Positions 1-10,690 of a stretch of 64,000 nt of DNA are shown one piece after another. The position numbers were made by a program, and so were the translations under genes. The notes beneath the pieces are model-generated. The model saw nothing but the letters and a program-made list of their open reading frames with translations, did no database searches and was not told the origin of the DNA. Origin of the DNA: Pseudomonas sp. (GTDB taxonomy: Bacteria > Pseudomonadota > Gammaproteobacteria > Pseudomonadales > Pseudomonadaceae); the NCBI RefSeq assembly GCF_017744435.1, contig NZ_JAGIBG010000029.1, forward strand, positions 1 through 64,000, given 5' to 3'. How positions within the stretch are numbered: the stretch's first letter is position 1; every line of letters begins with the position of its first letter.

Positions 1-108
1 GCCGGCGATGGGCCGCGAAGCGGCCCCGCGATTTCAAGGTTGTTACATAAATTGCCGGGGCCGCTTTGCGGCCCATCGCCGGCAAGCGCGGCTCCCACAG
101 GGTCAGTG
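1..108. repeat. REP/BIME-like palindromic intergenic repeat
   Basis: Inverted copies of GCCGGCGATGGGCCGC / GCGGCCCATCGCCGGC followed by CGCGGCTCCCACAGGG; a near-identical copy occurs at 33489-33610. Confidence 0.8.
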
Positions 109-113
109 CAGGG

Positions 114-515
114 CTACTGCTGGCCGATGGACTGCAGGTACTCCGAGCGATCATCACTGCGCTGTGCCACGCAGGTATCCCAGGCGGCCTGGAACGCCTT
201 GCTGCCAGGCTTCTCGGCATAGGTCTCGACCTTGCAGTCGGCATCACGCAGCTGCGCCCACAGCTTCTCGGCGGCCTCCATGCGCCCGACCAGGGCCGTG
301 GCCTTGTCGCCTTCGTCGGCATATTGGTCGCGAATGCGCTGGATCAGGTCGTCATACGCCGATTTCAATTCGCGCTCGGCGGTCTGCTTGTTGAATGCCG
401 CGCAAGCGAAGGTCTGCTGGTCGCTCTCGACGTTGTCGCACGGAGTGCTTTCTTCCTCGCCGGCGTGGGCGCCCGAGACGACCGCCAGCAGTACCAGCCA
501 TGCCATTGATTTCAT
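114..515 (-). CDS. Small secreted LprI/DUF1311-like protein
   Basis: 133-aa ORF with N-terminal signal peptide (MKSMAWLVLLAVVSGAHA), paired Cys, and FACAAFNKQTAERELKSAYDDL motif typical of DUF1311/LprI proteins. Confidence 0.7.
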   Translation of the reverse strand: MKSMAWLVLLAVVSGAHAGEEESTPCDNVESDQQTFACAAFNKQTAERELKSAYDDLIQRIRDQYADEGDKATALVGRMEAAEKLWAQLRDADCKVETYAEKPGSKAFQAAWDTCVAQRSDDRSEYLQSIGQQ

Positions 516-799
516 CCGTTTTCTCCTTAACAGGCTGACGAATCGGCTGGATTCTCGCTCAGCCGCAGAGAAGACGATAGCTCCCTGACGAAATGTTCAT
601 GAAACGGCGTGAGATGTCGTTATCGAGACTGTCTCTCATCCCCAGGCGGCGTGCCAGAGGCCGCGATGTCGCGCATTGACGCTTTCGGCAAACCCCCTGT
701 CGTTTTTGCATCGGGGCGCCTTTGGGCACAGGCATATGCTGGCCCCAAAGCGCCGGCAGAAGATTCGGCGCGGCCCAAATCAACAAAGGGGACAGCCTG

Positions 800-1777
<978 letters not shown>

Positions 1778-1853
1778 GCCGCTCTCCAAGCCTGATAGCC
1801 CCTGCCAGCAACGCCGGGGCACCCACATAAAAATTTTATGGAGTTGAGTTTCC

Positions 1854-2384
1854 ATGGCCAAGATCGCCCCGCAATTGCCAATCGAAGTCGACAGCGAGAC
1901 CGGTGTCTGGACCAGCGACGCCCTGCCGATGCTGTATGTGCCGCGCCATTTCTTCGTCAACAACCACATCGGCATCGAGGAAGTGCTGGGCGCCGACGCC
2001 TACGCCGAGATCCTCTACAAGGCCGGCTACAAGTCCGCCTGGCACTGGTGCGAGAAGGAAGCCGAATGCCATGGCCTGGAAGGCGTGGCGGTGTTCGAGC
2101 ACTACATGAAGCGCCTGTCCCAGCGCGGCTGGGGCCTGTTCGAGATCCAGGACATCGACCTGGATAAAGGCACCTGCAGCGTCAAGCTCAAGCACTCCGC
2201 GTTCGTGTACGTCTATGGCAAGTGCGGGCGCAAGGTCGACTACATGTTCACCGGCTGGTTTGCCGGCGCCATGGACCAGATTCTCGCTGCCCGCGGCAGC
2301 AAGATCCGCACCGTGGCCGAACAGGTCTACGGCGGGTCGGAAGAAGGCCACGAAGATGGCCTGTTCGTTACAAAGCCGTTGTAA
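1854..2384 (+). CDS. Conserved protein of the dimethylglycine cluster (4-vinyl reductase/V4R-like, DUF5943-like)
   Basis: 176-aa ORF between the dipeptidase and dgcA; conserved synteny in pseudomonads recalled from knowledge. Confidence 0.75.
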   Translation: MAKIAPQLPIEVDSETGVWTSDALPMLYVPRHFFVNNHIGIEEVLGADAYAEILYKAGYKSAWHWCEKEAECHGLEGVAVFEHYMKRLSQRGWGLFEIQDIDLDKGTCSVKLKHSAFVYVYGKCGRKVDYMFTGWFAGAMDQILAARGSKIRTVAEQVYGGSEEGHEDGLFVTKPL

Positions 2385-2399
2385 GCCGGAGATAGCGTC

Positions 2400-4460
2400 A
2401 TGGCATTCGAAGCAATGTTCCAGCCGATCCAGATCGGCAAACTGACCATCCGCAACCGTGTACTCAGCACCGCGCACGCCGAGGTCTACGCCACTGACGG
2501 CGGCATGACCACCGACCGCTACCTGAAGTACTACGAAGAGAAGGCCAAGGGCGGCATCGGCCTGGCGATCTGCGGCGGCTCGTCGGTCGTCGCCATCGAC
2601 AGCCCGCAGGAGTGGTGGGCCTCGGTCAACCTGTCGACCGACCGCATCATCCCGCACTTCCAGAACCTCGCTGACGCCATGCACAAGCACGGCGCCAAGA
2701 TCATGATCCAGATTACCCACATGGGCCGCCGCTCGCGTTGGGACGGCTTCAACTGGCCGACCCTGATGTCGCCGTCGGGCATCCGTGAACCCGTGCACCG
2801 CGCCACCTGCAAGACCATCGAGGTGGAAGAGATCTGGCGCGTGATCGGCAACTACGCGCAGGCTGCGCGGCGTGCCAAGGAGGGCGGCCTGGACGGCGTG
2901 GAACTGTCGGCCGTGCACCAGCACATGATCGACCAGTTCTGGAGCCCGCGGGTCAACAAGCGTACCGACGAATGGGGCGGCACCTTCGAAGGCCGGATGA
3001 AGTTCGGCCTGGAAGTGCTGAAGGCCGTGCGTGCCGAAGTCGGTGACGACTTCTGCGTCGGCATGCGTATCTGCGGTGACGAGTTCCACCCCGATGGCCT
3101 CAGCCACGAGGACATGAAGCAGATCGCCGCGTACTACGACGCCACCGGTATGCTCGACTTCATCGGTGTGGTCGGCTCGGGCTGCGACACCCACAACACC
3201 CTGGCCAACGTCATCCCCAACATGAGCTACCCGCCGGAGCCGTTCCTGCACTTGGCGGCCGGCATCAAGGAAGTGGTCAAGGTCCCGGTGCTGCACGCGC
3301 AGAACATCAAGGACCCGAACCAGGCCACGCGCATTCTGGAAGGCGGCTACGTGGACATGGTCGGCATGACCCGTGCGCACATGGCCGACCCGCACCTGAT
3401 CGCCAAGATCAAGATGGGCCAGATCGACCAGATCAAGCAGTGCGTCGGTGCCAACTACTGCATCGACCGCCAGTACCAGGGCCTGGATGTGCTGTGCATC
3501 CAGAACGCCGCGACCTCCCGTGAATACATGGGCGTGCCCCACATCATCGAGAAGACCACCGGCGTCAAGCGCAAGGTGGTGGTGGTAGGCGCCGGCCCCG
3601 CCGGCATGGAAGCGGCCCGCGTGGCAGCCGAGCGCGGCCACGACGTGACCCTGTTCGAGAAGAAAGACCAGATCGGCGGGCAGATCACCATCGCCGCCAA
3701 GGCACCACAGCGTGACCAGATTGCCGGTATCACCCGTTGGTACCAGCTGGAGCTGGCGCGCCTGAAGGTCGACCTGCGCCTGGGCACCGCCGCTGACGTG
3801 GCGACCATCCAGGACCTGCGCCCGGACGTCATCGTGCTGGCGGTGGGTGGCCATTCGTTCCTTGAGCAGAACGAGCACTGGGGCGCCGCCGAAGGGCTGG
3901 TGGTCAGCAGCTGGGACGTGCTCGACGGCAAGGTCGCGCCGGGCAAGAACGTGCTGGTGTACGACACCATCTGCGAATTCACCGGCATGTCGGTGGCCGA
4001 CTTCATCGCCGACAAGGGCAGCCAGGTCGAGATCGTCACCGACGACATCAAGCCGGGCGTGGCCATGGGCGGTACCACCTTCCCGACCTACTACCGCAGC
4101 ATGTACCCGAAAGAAGTGATCATGACCGGCGACATGATGCTGGAAAAGGTCTACCGCGAAGGCGACAAGCTGGTGGCGGTGCTGGAGAACGAATACACCG
4201 GCGCCAAGGAAGAACGCGTGGTCGACCAGGTGGTGGTGGAAAACGGCGTGCGTCCTGACGAGCAGCTGTACTACGCGCTGAAGGAAGGTTCGCGCAACAA
4301 GGGCCAGATCGACGTGGAGGCGCTGTTCGCCATCAAGCCACAACCGATCCTCAGCCAGCCGGGCGAGGGCTACCTGCTGTACCGCATCGGCGACTGCGTG
4401 GCCCAGCGCAACGTGCATGCGGCGATCTACGACGCCTTGCGCCTGTGCAAGGACTTCTGA
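2400..4460 (+). CDS. dgcA: Dimethylglycine demethylation protein DgcA (FMN/FAD NADH:flavin oxidoreductase)
   Basis: 686-aa Old Yellow Enzyme/trimethylamine dehydrogenase-like protein with VVVVGAGPAGMEAARVAAERGHDVTLFEK Rossmann motif; followed by dgcB and the ETF genes. Confidence 0.9.
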   Translation: MAFEAMFQPIQIGKLTIRNRVLSTAHAEVYATDGGMTTDRYLKYYEEKAKGGIGLAICGGSSVVAIDSPQEWWASVNLSTDRIIPHFQNLADAMHKHGAKIMIQITHMGRRSRWDGFNWPTLMSPSGIREPVHRATCKTIEVEEIWRVIGNYAQAARRAKEGGLDGVELSAVHQHMIDQFWSPRVNKRTDEWGGTFEGRMKFGLEVLKAVRAEVGDDFCVGMRICGDEFHPDGLSHEDMKQIAAYYDATGMLDFIGVVGSGCDTHNTLANVIPNMSYPPEPFLHLAAGIKEVVKVPVLHAQNIKDPNQATRILEGGYVDMVGMTRAHMADPHLIAKIKMGQIDQIKQCVGANYCIDRQYQGLDVLCIQNAATSREYMGVPHIIEKTTGVKRKVVVVGAGPAGMEAARVAAERGHDVTLFEKKDQIGGQITIAAKAPQRDQIAGITRWYQLELARLKVDLRLGTAADVATIQDLRPDVIVLAVGGHSFLEQNEHWGAAEGLVVSSWDVLDGKVAPGKNVLVYDTICEFTGMSVADFIADKGSQVEIVTDDIKPGVAMGGTTFPTYYRSMYPKEVIMTGDMMLEKVYREGDKLVAVLENEYTGAKEERVVDQVVVENGVRPDEQLYYALKEGSRNKGQIDVEALFAIKPQPILSQPGEGYLLYRIGDCVAQRNVHAAIYDALRLCKDF

Positions 4461-4483
4461 TCGATCTGTTGGCACACACCGGC

Positions 4484-4577
4484 CCCTGTGGGAGCGGGCG
4501 TGCCCGCGAAAGCGTCAGCATGAACAACAGAGTTGTCTGATCTGACGCATTCGCGGGCACGCCCGCTCCCACAGGGC
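4484..4577. repeat. REP-like inverted repeat
   Basis: CCTGTGGGAGCGGGCGTGCCCGCGAA ... TTCGCGGGCACGCCCGCTCCCACAGG. Confidence 0.85.
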
Positions 4578-4633
4578 CGGTGCAGGATTCCAGGGGCCTG
4601 AACCCCTTGCAACCGCTGTTGTGGGAGCCTCCC

Positions 4634-6586
4634 ATGTTGAACACCCTTCTACCCATCCTGCTGTTCGCTGCCCTTGGCCTGGCAGTGCTCGGCGCCCTGC
4701 GCCGGGTGCGCATGTGGCGGCGTGGTCGGCCGAGCCAGGTCAACCTGATCGGCGGCCTGCTGGCCATGCCGCGGCGCTACCTGGTCGACCTGCACCACGT
4801 GGTCGAGCGCGACAAGTACATGTCCAAGACCCACGTGGCCACCGCTGGCGGCTTCGTGCTGTCCGCACTGCTGGCGATCCTGGTGCACGGCTTCGGCCTG
4901 CAGAGCAAGATCCTCGGCTACGCGCTGCTGGTCGCCACGGTGATCATGTTCACCGGCGCCATCTTCGTCTTCAAGCGCCGCCTGAACCCGCCTTCGCGCC
5001 TGTCCAAGGGCCCGTGGATGCGCCTGCCGAAAAGCCTGCTGGTGTTCGCCGCCAGCTTCTTCATCGCCACCTTGCCGGTTGCCGGCATCCTCCCGGCCAA
5101 CACTGGCGGCTGGGTCATGGTCGGCATCCTCGGCCTGGGCGTGCTGTGGGGTGTGTCGGAGCTGTTCTTCGGCATGACCTGGGGCGGCCCGATGAAGCAC
5201 GCTTTCGCCGGTGCCCTGCACCTGGCCTGGCACCGCCGCGCCGAACGCTTCGGGGGCGGGCGTTCCACCGGCCTCAAGCCGCTGGACCTGGAAGACCCGA
5301 GCGCGCCGTTGGGCGTGGAAAAACCGGTGGACTTCACCTGGAACCAGCTGCTCGGCTTCGACGCCTGCGTGCAGTGCGGTAAATGTGAAGCGATGTGCCC
5401 GGCATTCGCGGCCGGCCAGCCACTGAACCCGAAAAAGCTCATCCAGGACATGGTCATCGGCCTGGCCGGCGGCAGCGATGCCAATTTTGCCGGTAGCCCG
5501 TACCCCGGCAAGCCGATCGGCGAGCACAGCGGCAACCCGCACCAGCCGATCGTCAACGGCCTGGTCGACGCCGAGACGCTGTGGTCGTGCACCACCTGCC
5601 GCGCCTGCGTCGAGGAATGCCCGATGATGATCGAGCACGTCGATGCCATCGTCGACATGCGCCGCCACCTCACCCTGGAAAAGGGCGCGACCCCGAACAA
5701 GGGCGCCGAGGTGCTGGAAAACCTGATCGCCACCGACAACCCTGGCGGCTTCGCCCCGGGCGGGCGGATGAACTGGGCAGCCGACCTCAACCTGCAACTG
5801 CTGTCGGAGGTGAAGTCCACCGAAGTGCTGTTCTGGGTCGGTGACGGTGCCTTCGACATGCGCAACCAGCGCACCCTGCGTTCGTTCGTCAAGGTGCTCA
5901 AGGCGTCGGGCGTGGACTTTGCCGTGCTCGGCCTGGAAGAGCGCGACAGCGGCGACGTGGCGCGCCGCCTGGGCGATGAAGCGACCTTCCAGCAACTGGC
6001 CAAACGCAATATCCAGACCCTGGCCAAGTACAAGTTCCAGCGCATCGTCACCTGCGACCCGCACAGCTTCCATGTGCTGAAGAACGAGTACGGCGCTCTG
6101 GGTGGCGAGTATCAGGTCCTGCACCACAGCACCTACATCGCCGAACTGATCGCGGCCAAGAAGCTGAACCTCGGCCAGCACAAGGGCGGCAGCGTCACCT
6201 ACCACGACCCGTGCTACCTGGGCCGCTACAACGGCGAATACGAAGCCCCGCGTGAAGTGCTCAAGGCGCTGGGTATCGAAGTGCGCGAAATGGAGCGCTC
6301 GGGCTTCCGTTCCCGTTGCTGCGGTGGCGGTGGCGGTGCGCCGATCACCGACATCCCGGGCAAGCAGCGGATTCCGGACATGCGCATGGACGACATCCGC
6401 GAGACCCAGGCCGAGCTGGTGGCCGTGGGTTGCCCGCAGTGCACCGCGATGCTCGAAGGCGTGGTCGAACCGCGCCCACAGATCAAGGACCTCGCCGAGC
6501 TGGTGGCCGATGTGCTGATCGAAGAGGAAACCCCTGCGGCCCCAAAGTCGCCAACGGTTAAACGCGAAACTGCGGAGGTGCATTGA
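4634..6586 (+). CDS. dgcB: Dimethylglycine demethylation protein DgcB (Fe-S oxidoreductase)
   Basis: N-terminal TM region, CVQCGKCEAMCP and CTTCRACVEECP 4Fe-4S motifs, C-terminal CCG domains. Confidence 0.9.
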   Translation: MLNTLLPILLFAALGLAVLGALRRVRMWRRGRPSQVNLIGGLLAMPRRYLVDLHHVVERDKYMSKTHVATAGGFVLSALLAILVHGFGLQSKILGYALLVATVIMFTGAIFVFKRRLNPPSRLSKGPWMRLPKSLLVFAASFFIATLPVAGILPANTGGWVMVGILGLGVLWGVSELFFGMTWGGPMKHAFAGALHLAWHRRAERFGGGRSTGLKPLDLEDPSAPLGVEKPVDFTWNQLLGFDACVQCGKCEAMCPAFAAGQPLNPKKLIQDMVIGLAGGSDANFAGSPYPGKPIGEHSGNPHQPIVNGLVDAETLWSCTTCRACVEECPMMIEHVDAIVDMRRHLTLEKGATPNKGAEVLENLIATDNPGGFAPGGRMNWAADLNLQLLSEVKSTEVLFWVGDGAFDMRNQRTLRSFVKVLKASGVDFAVLGLEERDSGDVARRLGDEATFQQLAKRNIQTLAKYKFQRIVTCDPHSFHVLKNEYGALGGEYQVLHHSTYIAELIAAKKLNLGQHKGGSVTYHDPCYLGRYNGEYEAPREVLKALGIEVREMERSGFRSRCCGGGGGAPITDIPGKQRIPDMRMDDIRETQAELVAVGCPQCTAMLEGVVEPRPQIKDLAELVADVLIEEETPAAPKSPTVKRETAEVH

Positions 6587-7818
6587 TGAGCGACATCATC
6601 CGCCGCGATCCACGCGCCGAGTGGATCGCCCGTAACCGTCTGCATCCGCTGCACGCGGCGATGCAGACGCAACAGACCCGCTGGATGGGGCCCAACGGCC
6701 TCATTCGCAAGAACCCCCATGCCATCGCCGCAGGTTTCATCGGCCCGGCCGGCCTCAAACGCATCGACCGCAGCGGCGCCCAGCAGGGCACGGGTGTCGG
6801 CGGGCGGCGCACGGCGGCAGCCGAAGTGCAGCTGCCGCTGCATCAGGTACCGGCGCCGGCGTTCTACATCGCCGTGGTGCCGGACATGGTTGGCGGCCGC
6901 CTGAGCAGCCACGACCGCGACCTGCTGGGCTTGGCCCACGGCCTGGCTGGCAGCGACGGCGCAGTGCTGGCGGTGGTGTTTGGTGAACACAAGGAGAGCA
7001 ACTTTTCCACAGCCGGCGTCGACCGCCTGCTGGTGCTCGAAGGCGAAGAATTTGAAGGTTATGCACCGGAGCAACTGGTCCAGGGCCTGCGTGCTGTGGA
7101 TAACCAGTTCACCCCGCGCCACTGGCTGCTGCCCGACAGCCGCAGCGGTGGCGGTGAGCTGGGGCGGCGCCTCGGCGCGTCGCTTGGCGAGCGCCCGGCG
7201 ACGCGGGTCTGGCAGGTCAAGGACGGCCAGTGCATCGGCCGTGCCGGTGCTGGCCAGCAAGACCTGCAGCGCGCCGTGCCGCGGCTGATCCTGGGCGCGG
7301 CGGAGTGTGCCGAGCCGGTCAGCGAAACCCGTCACGAAGCGCTGCCGGTGGAGTTGTCCACAAGCGTGGTGCGCAGCCTGTCGCGCATCGAGGACCTGGG
7401 CTCGGTGGCCGTCGACCCGGCGACCATCGCCATGGCCGAGGCCGAATTCATTGTCTCGGGCGGCAACGGCGTCAAGGATTGGGACCTGTACCACAAGGCC
7501 ACGGCGGCCCTCGGCGCCACCGAAGGCGCCTCGCGGGTGGCGGTGGACGACGGCTTCATGCCGCGCAACCGCCAGGTCGGTGCCACCGGTACCTGGGTGA
7601 CTGCGCGGGTCTATGTGGCTGTGGGTATCTCGGGCGCGATCCAGCACCTGCAGGGCATCGGCGCCTGCGACAAGGTGGTGGCGATCAACATGGACCCAGG
7701 CTGCGACATGATCAAACGGGCCGACCTGTCGGTGATTGGCGACAGTTCGGCGATTCTCCAGGCACTGATCGAGGCTGTGGACAACTTCCGCAGCGGCGGC
7801 CAGCGCGACGCGGCATAA
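6586..7818 (+). CDS. etfA: Electron transfer flavoprotein subunit alpha (dgc-associated)
   Basis: C-terminal ETF-alpha FAD motif (YVAVGISGAIQHLQGIGACDKVVAINMD). Confidence 0.88.
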   Translation: MSDIIRRDPRAEWIARNRLHPLHAAMQTQQTRWMGPNGLIRKNPHAIAAGFIGPAGLKRIDRSGAQQGTGVGGRRTAAAEVQLPLHQVPAPAFYIAVVPDMVGGRLSSHDRDLLGLAHGLAGSDGAVLAVVFGEHKESNFSTAGVDRLLVLEGEEFEGYAPEQLVQGLRAVDNQFTPRHWLLPDSRSGGGELGRRLGASLGERPATRVWQVKDGQCIGRAGAGQQDLQRAVPRLILGAAECAEPVSETRHEALPVELSTSVVRSLSRIEDLGSVAVDPATIAMAEAEFIVSGGNGVKDWDLYHKATAALGATEGASRVAVDDGFMPRNRQVGATGTWVTARVYVAVGISGAIQHLQGIGACDKVVAINMDPGCDMIKRADLSVIGDSSAILQALIEAVDNFRSGGQRDAA

Positions 7819-7828
7819 GGGCACGAGC

Positions 7829-8599
7829 ATGAGTACGAAAGTGATCAGCCTGGTTTCCATTGGTGCCCACCCCAGCTCCGGCCGCGCCCGCCGCGCCGAG
7901 CAGGATGCCCGCGCCGTGGAGTTGGGCTTGCAGCTGGCTGGGGATAACTTGCAGGTGGTGCATGCCGGCGACCCGCGGGAAGAGGCGCTGCGCGCCTACC
8001 TGGGCATGGGCCTGGACCACCTGGATGTGCTGGAACAGCCGGCTGGCGCCGATGTGCTGGGCGTGCTGGGGGATTACCTGCGCGATGCTGGCGCCCAGCT
8101 GGTGCTGACCGGCAGCCAGGCCGAGACCGGTGAAGGGTCGGGCATGCTGCCGTTCCTGTTGGCCGAGAAGCTCGGCTGGCCGCTGGTGGTGGGGCTGGCC
8201 GAAGTGGAGTCGATCGACAACGGTACTGCCCAGGTGCTGCAAGCGCTGCCACGTGGCCAACGGCGCCGTCTGAAGGTGCGCCTGCCGTTGCTCGCAACTG
8301 TGGATAACGCTGCGGCCAAACCGCGCCAGAGCGCCTTCGGCCCGGCACGCCGGGGAGTGTTGGCGGCGCGCAACGTGACGATTATCGAGGATGAACTGCT
8401 GGCCGAAGCCGAGCTGCAGCCGGCAAGGCCACGGCCCAAGCGGCTCAAGGTGATCAAGGCCAAGAGCGGCGCGGACCGGATGAAGGCCGCCACGGCCAAG
8501 GCCAGTGGTGGCGGCGGCAAGGTGCTGAAGGATGTTTCTCCACAGGAAGGCGCTGAAGCCATCCTCAAGCTGCTGGTGGAGGAGGGCGTGTTGCGCTAA
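7829..8599 (+). CDS. etfB: Electron transfer flavoprotein subunit beta (dgc-associated)
   Basis: ETF-beta-like ORF directly after the ETF-alpha gene. Confidence 0.86.
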   Translation: MSTKVISLVSIGAHPSSGRARRAEQDARAVELGLQLAGDNLQVVHAGDPREEALRAYLGMGLDHLDVLEQPAGADVLGVLGDYLRDAGAQLVLTGSQAETGEGSGMLPFLLAEKLGWPLVVGLAEVESIDNGTAQVLQALPRGQRRRLKVRLPLLATVDNAAAKPRQSAFGPARRGVLAARNVTIIEDELLAEAELQPARPRPKRLKVIKAKSGADRMKAATAKASGGGGKVLKDVSPQEGAEAILKLLVEEGVLR

Positions 8600-8611
8600 G
8601 CCTGACCGCGC

Positions 8612-8739
8612 TTTTTTTGTAGGAGCGGCCTTGTGTCGCGAAAGGGCTGCAAAGCAGCACCGGCAATATGTGCAACTGCGCTGATATCCTGGGGCTGCTA
8701 CGCAGCCCTTTCGCGACACAAGGCCGCTCCTACAAAAAG
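8612..8739. repeat. REP-like inverted repeat / possible bidirectional terminator
   Basis: TTTTTTTGTAGGAGCGGCCTTGTGTCGCGAAAGGGCTG ... CAGCCCTTTCGCGACACAAGGCCGCTCCTACAAAAA. Confidence 0.85.
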
Positions 8740-8742
8740 CGG

Positions 8743-8946
8743 TTATTGCCGGACCACGTTGAACGCCCAGTTCGCCAGCCCTTCGGTCACCGCTTCGAAT
8801 GACACCCTCTGCCCCGCCGACAATCCCTCGTTTCTTGTTGCACAGCGCAGCACCAGGTAGTCCGCCTGCTGTCCCTCGGCACTGATCACGCCCATCCCGT
8901 GACCGTCATGAAACCATTTCACAGAGCCTGTCTGGCGGCTGTGCAT
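8743..8946 (-). CDS. Cold-shock-domain-like small protein
   Basis: MHSRQTGSVKWFHDGHGMGVISAEGQQADYLVL...; TGSVKWF matches the CSD RNP1 region. Confidence 0.75.
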   Translation of the reverse strand: MHSRQTGSVKWFHDGHGMGVISAEGQQADYLVLRCATRNEGLSAGQRVSFEAVTEGLANWAFNVVRQ

Positions 8947-9703
8947 AAGTCGTTCCTTCGAGTGATGTCTAAATGATGGCTTTCACTCAAACATACGGTG
9001 GATTTCAGGGATACTGGCAAAAATGCTAGGTCTCTGTGGTTTTGCCCACGGAATCTGTTCGCCAAGGTGTGGATAAAGTGTTTGTGATTTGCTGAAGCCA
9101 GCGTATTTAAAAGGCTCCAAGAACTTGATCAGAAAATGAACAGGCTTTTGGATGAGCGCTTTCCCAGATCTGAGGTTGCGCCTTCATAGATTGCCCACAA
9201 TCACTGTTGGTGACCTTGTGGATAACATGTTTGGACTCGTTGGCAGGCACCGTGATTCAAGGCCTATGGCAATTTGATCAAAAAACGATCATTTGTCAGT
9301 TGGCAACGCTGGATACCGTGTGAATTGGGCGTATCAGGTACTTATGCACAAGGCGAGACGAGCAGTTTAGGGAGTTGTTAAGAATTTCTGTTCATCGATC
9401 TGTGGACAAGGTGTTCGAGTTTACCAGCAGGCCTTATGGAATAAGGCTTCCAGGGAATTGAGCAAATTTTGTACAGTGGTGTGAAAAGCGCTGCGCCCGC
9501 ACAAGGATCGCCATTACCACAACTGCTATAGAGAGGGCTGTGGATAAACTGTCTGCTTTATTGGTCTGCCGGCAGAATCCACGCGTTCGTCTGATCGAGC
9601 AAAGAGTACACACCTGAGCACCTAGCATTTCTGCCAGTTTCGCAAGCTGGCAAACCCGATTAGTTTTGTCGTTGACAGACTCCTGTAACGCGAACGCAAA
9701 AAT

Positions 9704-10615
9704 ATGCCTCCTGTTCGTTTGTTAACGACCTATCACAACCGTTCAATGTTCGCTGAAGTCGAAGCGTCCATGCGCGCCTATACACCTTACGGTTATCGTG
9801 CTGATCAAGGTGGTCCAGTCTTGGGGTTCACTGGGCAACCACGTGATGCAATCACCGGCTGTTATCTGCTTGGTAATGGCAGGCGTGCATTCAATCCCCG
9901 CTTGATGCGTTTTCACAGTCCGGATGACACGAGCCCTTTCTCAGCGGGTGGGCTAAATGCCTACGCATATTGTGCTTGTGATCCGATCAATCGCAGTGAT
10001 CCGTCTGGGCGGTCATGGTTGAATTGGCTGGTGCAAGGCATCTTTGCGACCGGTAATGCAGTAACGATCGGCGCAGGCGTGAGCTTCAGGGGGAATCACC
10101 ATGCCAATCCTTCTGCCGGATTGGTCTCTCGGACTCAGCGCCTGACCGATCAATACATCCCTCGCGCCTTAACCGCTGGCGGCGTTTCGGGTTTGGTCGC
10201 ACGTGCCGCCGCAGTTGGCTCAATGATCAATCCCGCTCGTGCGCCAATGTTTACTCAATTAGGCAGTATCGCAAATGCTGTTTCCGGAACGCTGGTCGTT
10301 TCGGCAGCGCTCATCTACGAGGGGCGTGCTGCTTATCGCTGGTGGAATCAGGCTGCTGTCGCAGGGCGTCGACCTGGCCATGCCTTGATGCGCGGCGCTT
10401 ATGAGGCCACAAGCCTCGATTTGGTGGGCAGTGCAGCAAGGTTTGTTGGGCGCGGTGTCGCTCGTGCATGGAGTGCTGTCGTTGCTTTTGCGGGGAGGGT
10501 GGCGAATGTCGTAATTGGGGCGGAAGAGAGAGCAAACGATCCCGTTGCCCGTCACTGGGGCCTGCACACGAGTACCTATGACATCAGGCACACAGACCAA
10601 GAAAGCCATTTGTGA
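9704..10615 (+). CDS. Short orphan RHS repeat-associated core protein with variable C-terminal domain
   Basis: YTPYGYRAD...LGFTGQPRDAITGCYLLGNGRRAFNPRLMRFHSPDDTSPFSAGGLNAYAYCACDPINRSDPSG is the RHS-associated core signature; hydrophobic C-terminal part. Confidence 0.85.
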   Translation: MPPVRLLTTYHNRSMFAEVEASMRAYTPYGYRADQGGPVLGFTGQPRDAITGCYLLGNGRRAFNPRLMRFHSPDDTSPFSAGGLNAYAYCACDPINRSDPSGRSWLNWLVQGIFATGNAVTIGAGVSFRGNHHANPSAGLVSRTQRLTDQYIPRALTAGGVSGLVARAAAVGSMINPARAPMFTQLGSIANAVSGTLVVSAALIYEGRAAYRWWNQAAVAGRRPGHALMRGAYEATSLDLVGSAARFVGRGVARAWSAVVAFAGRVANVVIGAEERANDPVARHWGLHTSTYDIRHTDQESHL

Positions 10616-10690
10616 ACATTGCCAATTCCTGAGCCTGTGCCAGGCGAGTTCCAGCAATAGGTGGCCCCTGGCATTGGAGACGTATTGATC

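Noticed and set aside
1836-4475. 879-aa minus-strand ORF
   Set aside because: Antisense to dgcA and the gene before it; low-complexity His/Asp/Val-rich translation typical of high-GC shadow frames.
9013-9031. Sigma-54 promoter (TGGCA...TGC)
   Set aside because: Spacing between GG and GC is 7 nt instead of the required 10, so the element does not fit a -24/-12 promoter.
9434-9628. 64-aa minus-strand ORF in the AT-rich gap
   Set aside because: No recognisable motif or ribosome-binding site and overlaps the shared upstream element of the RHS gene.
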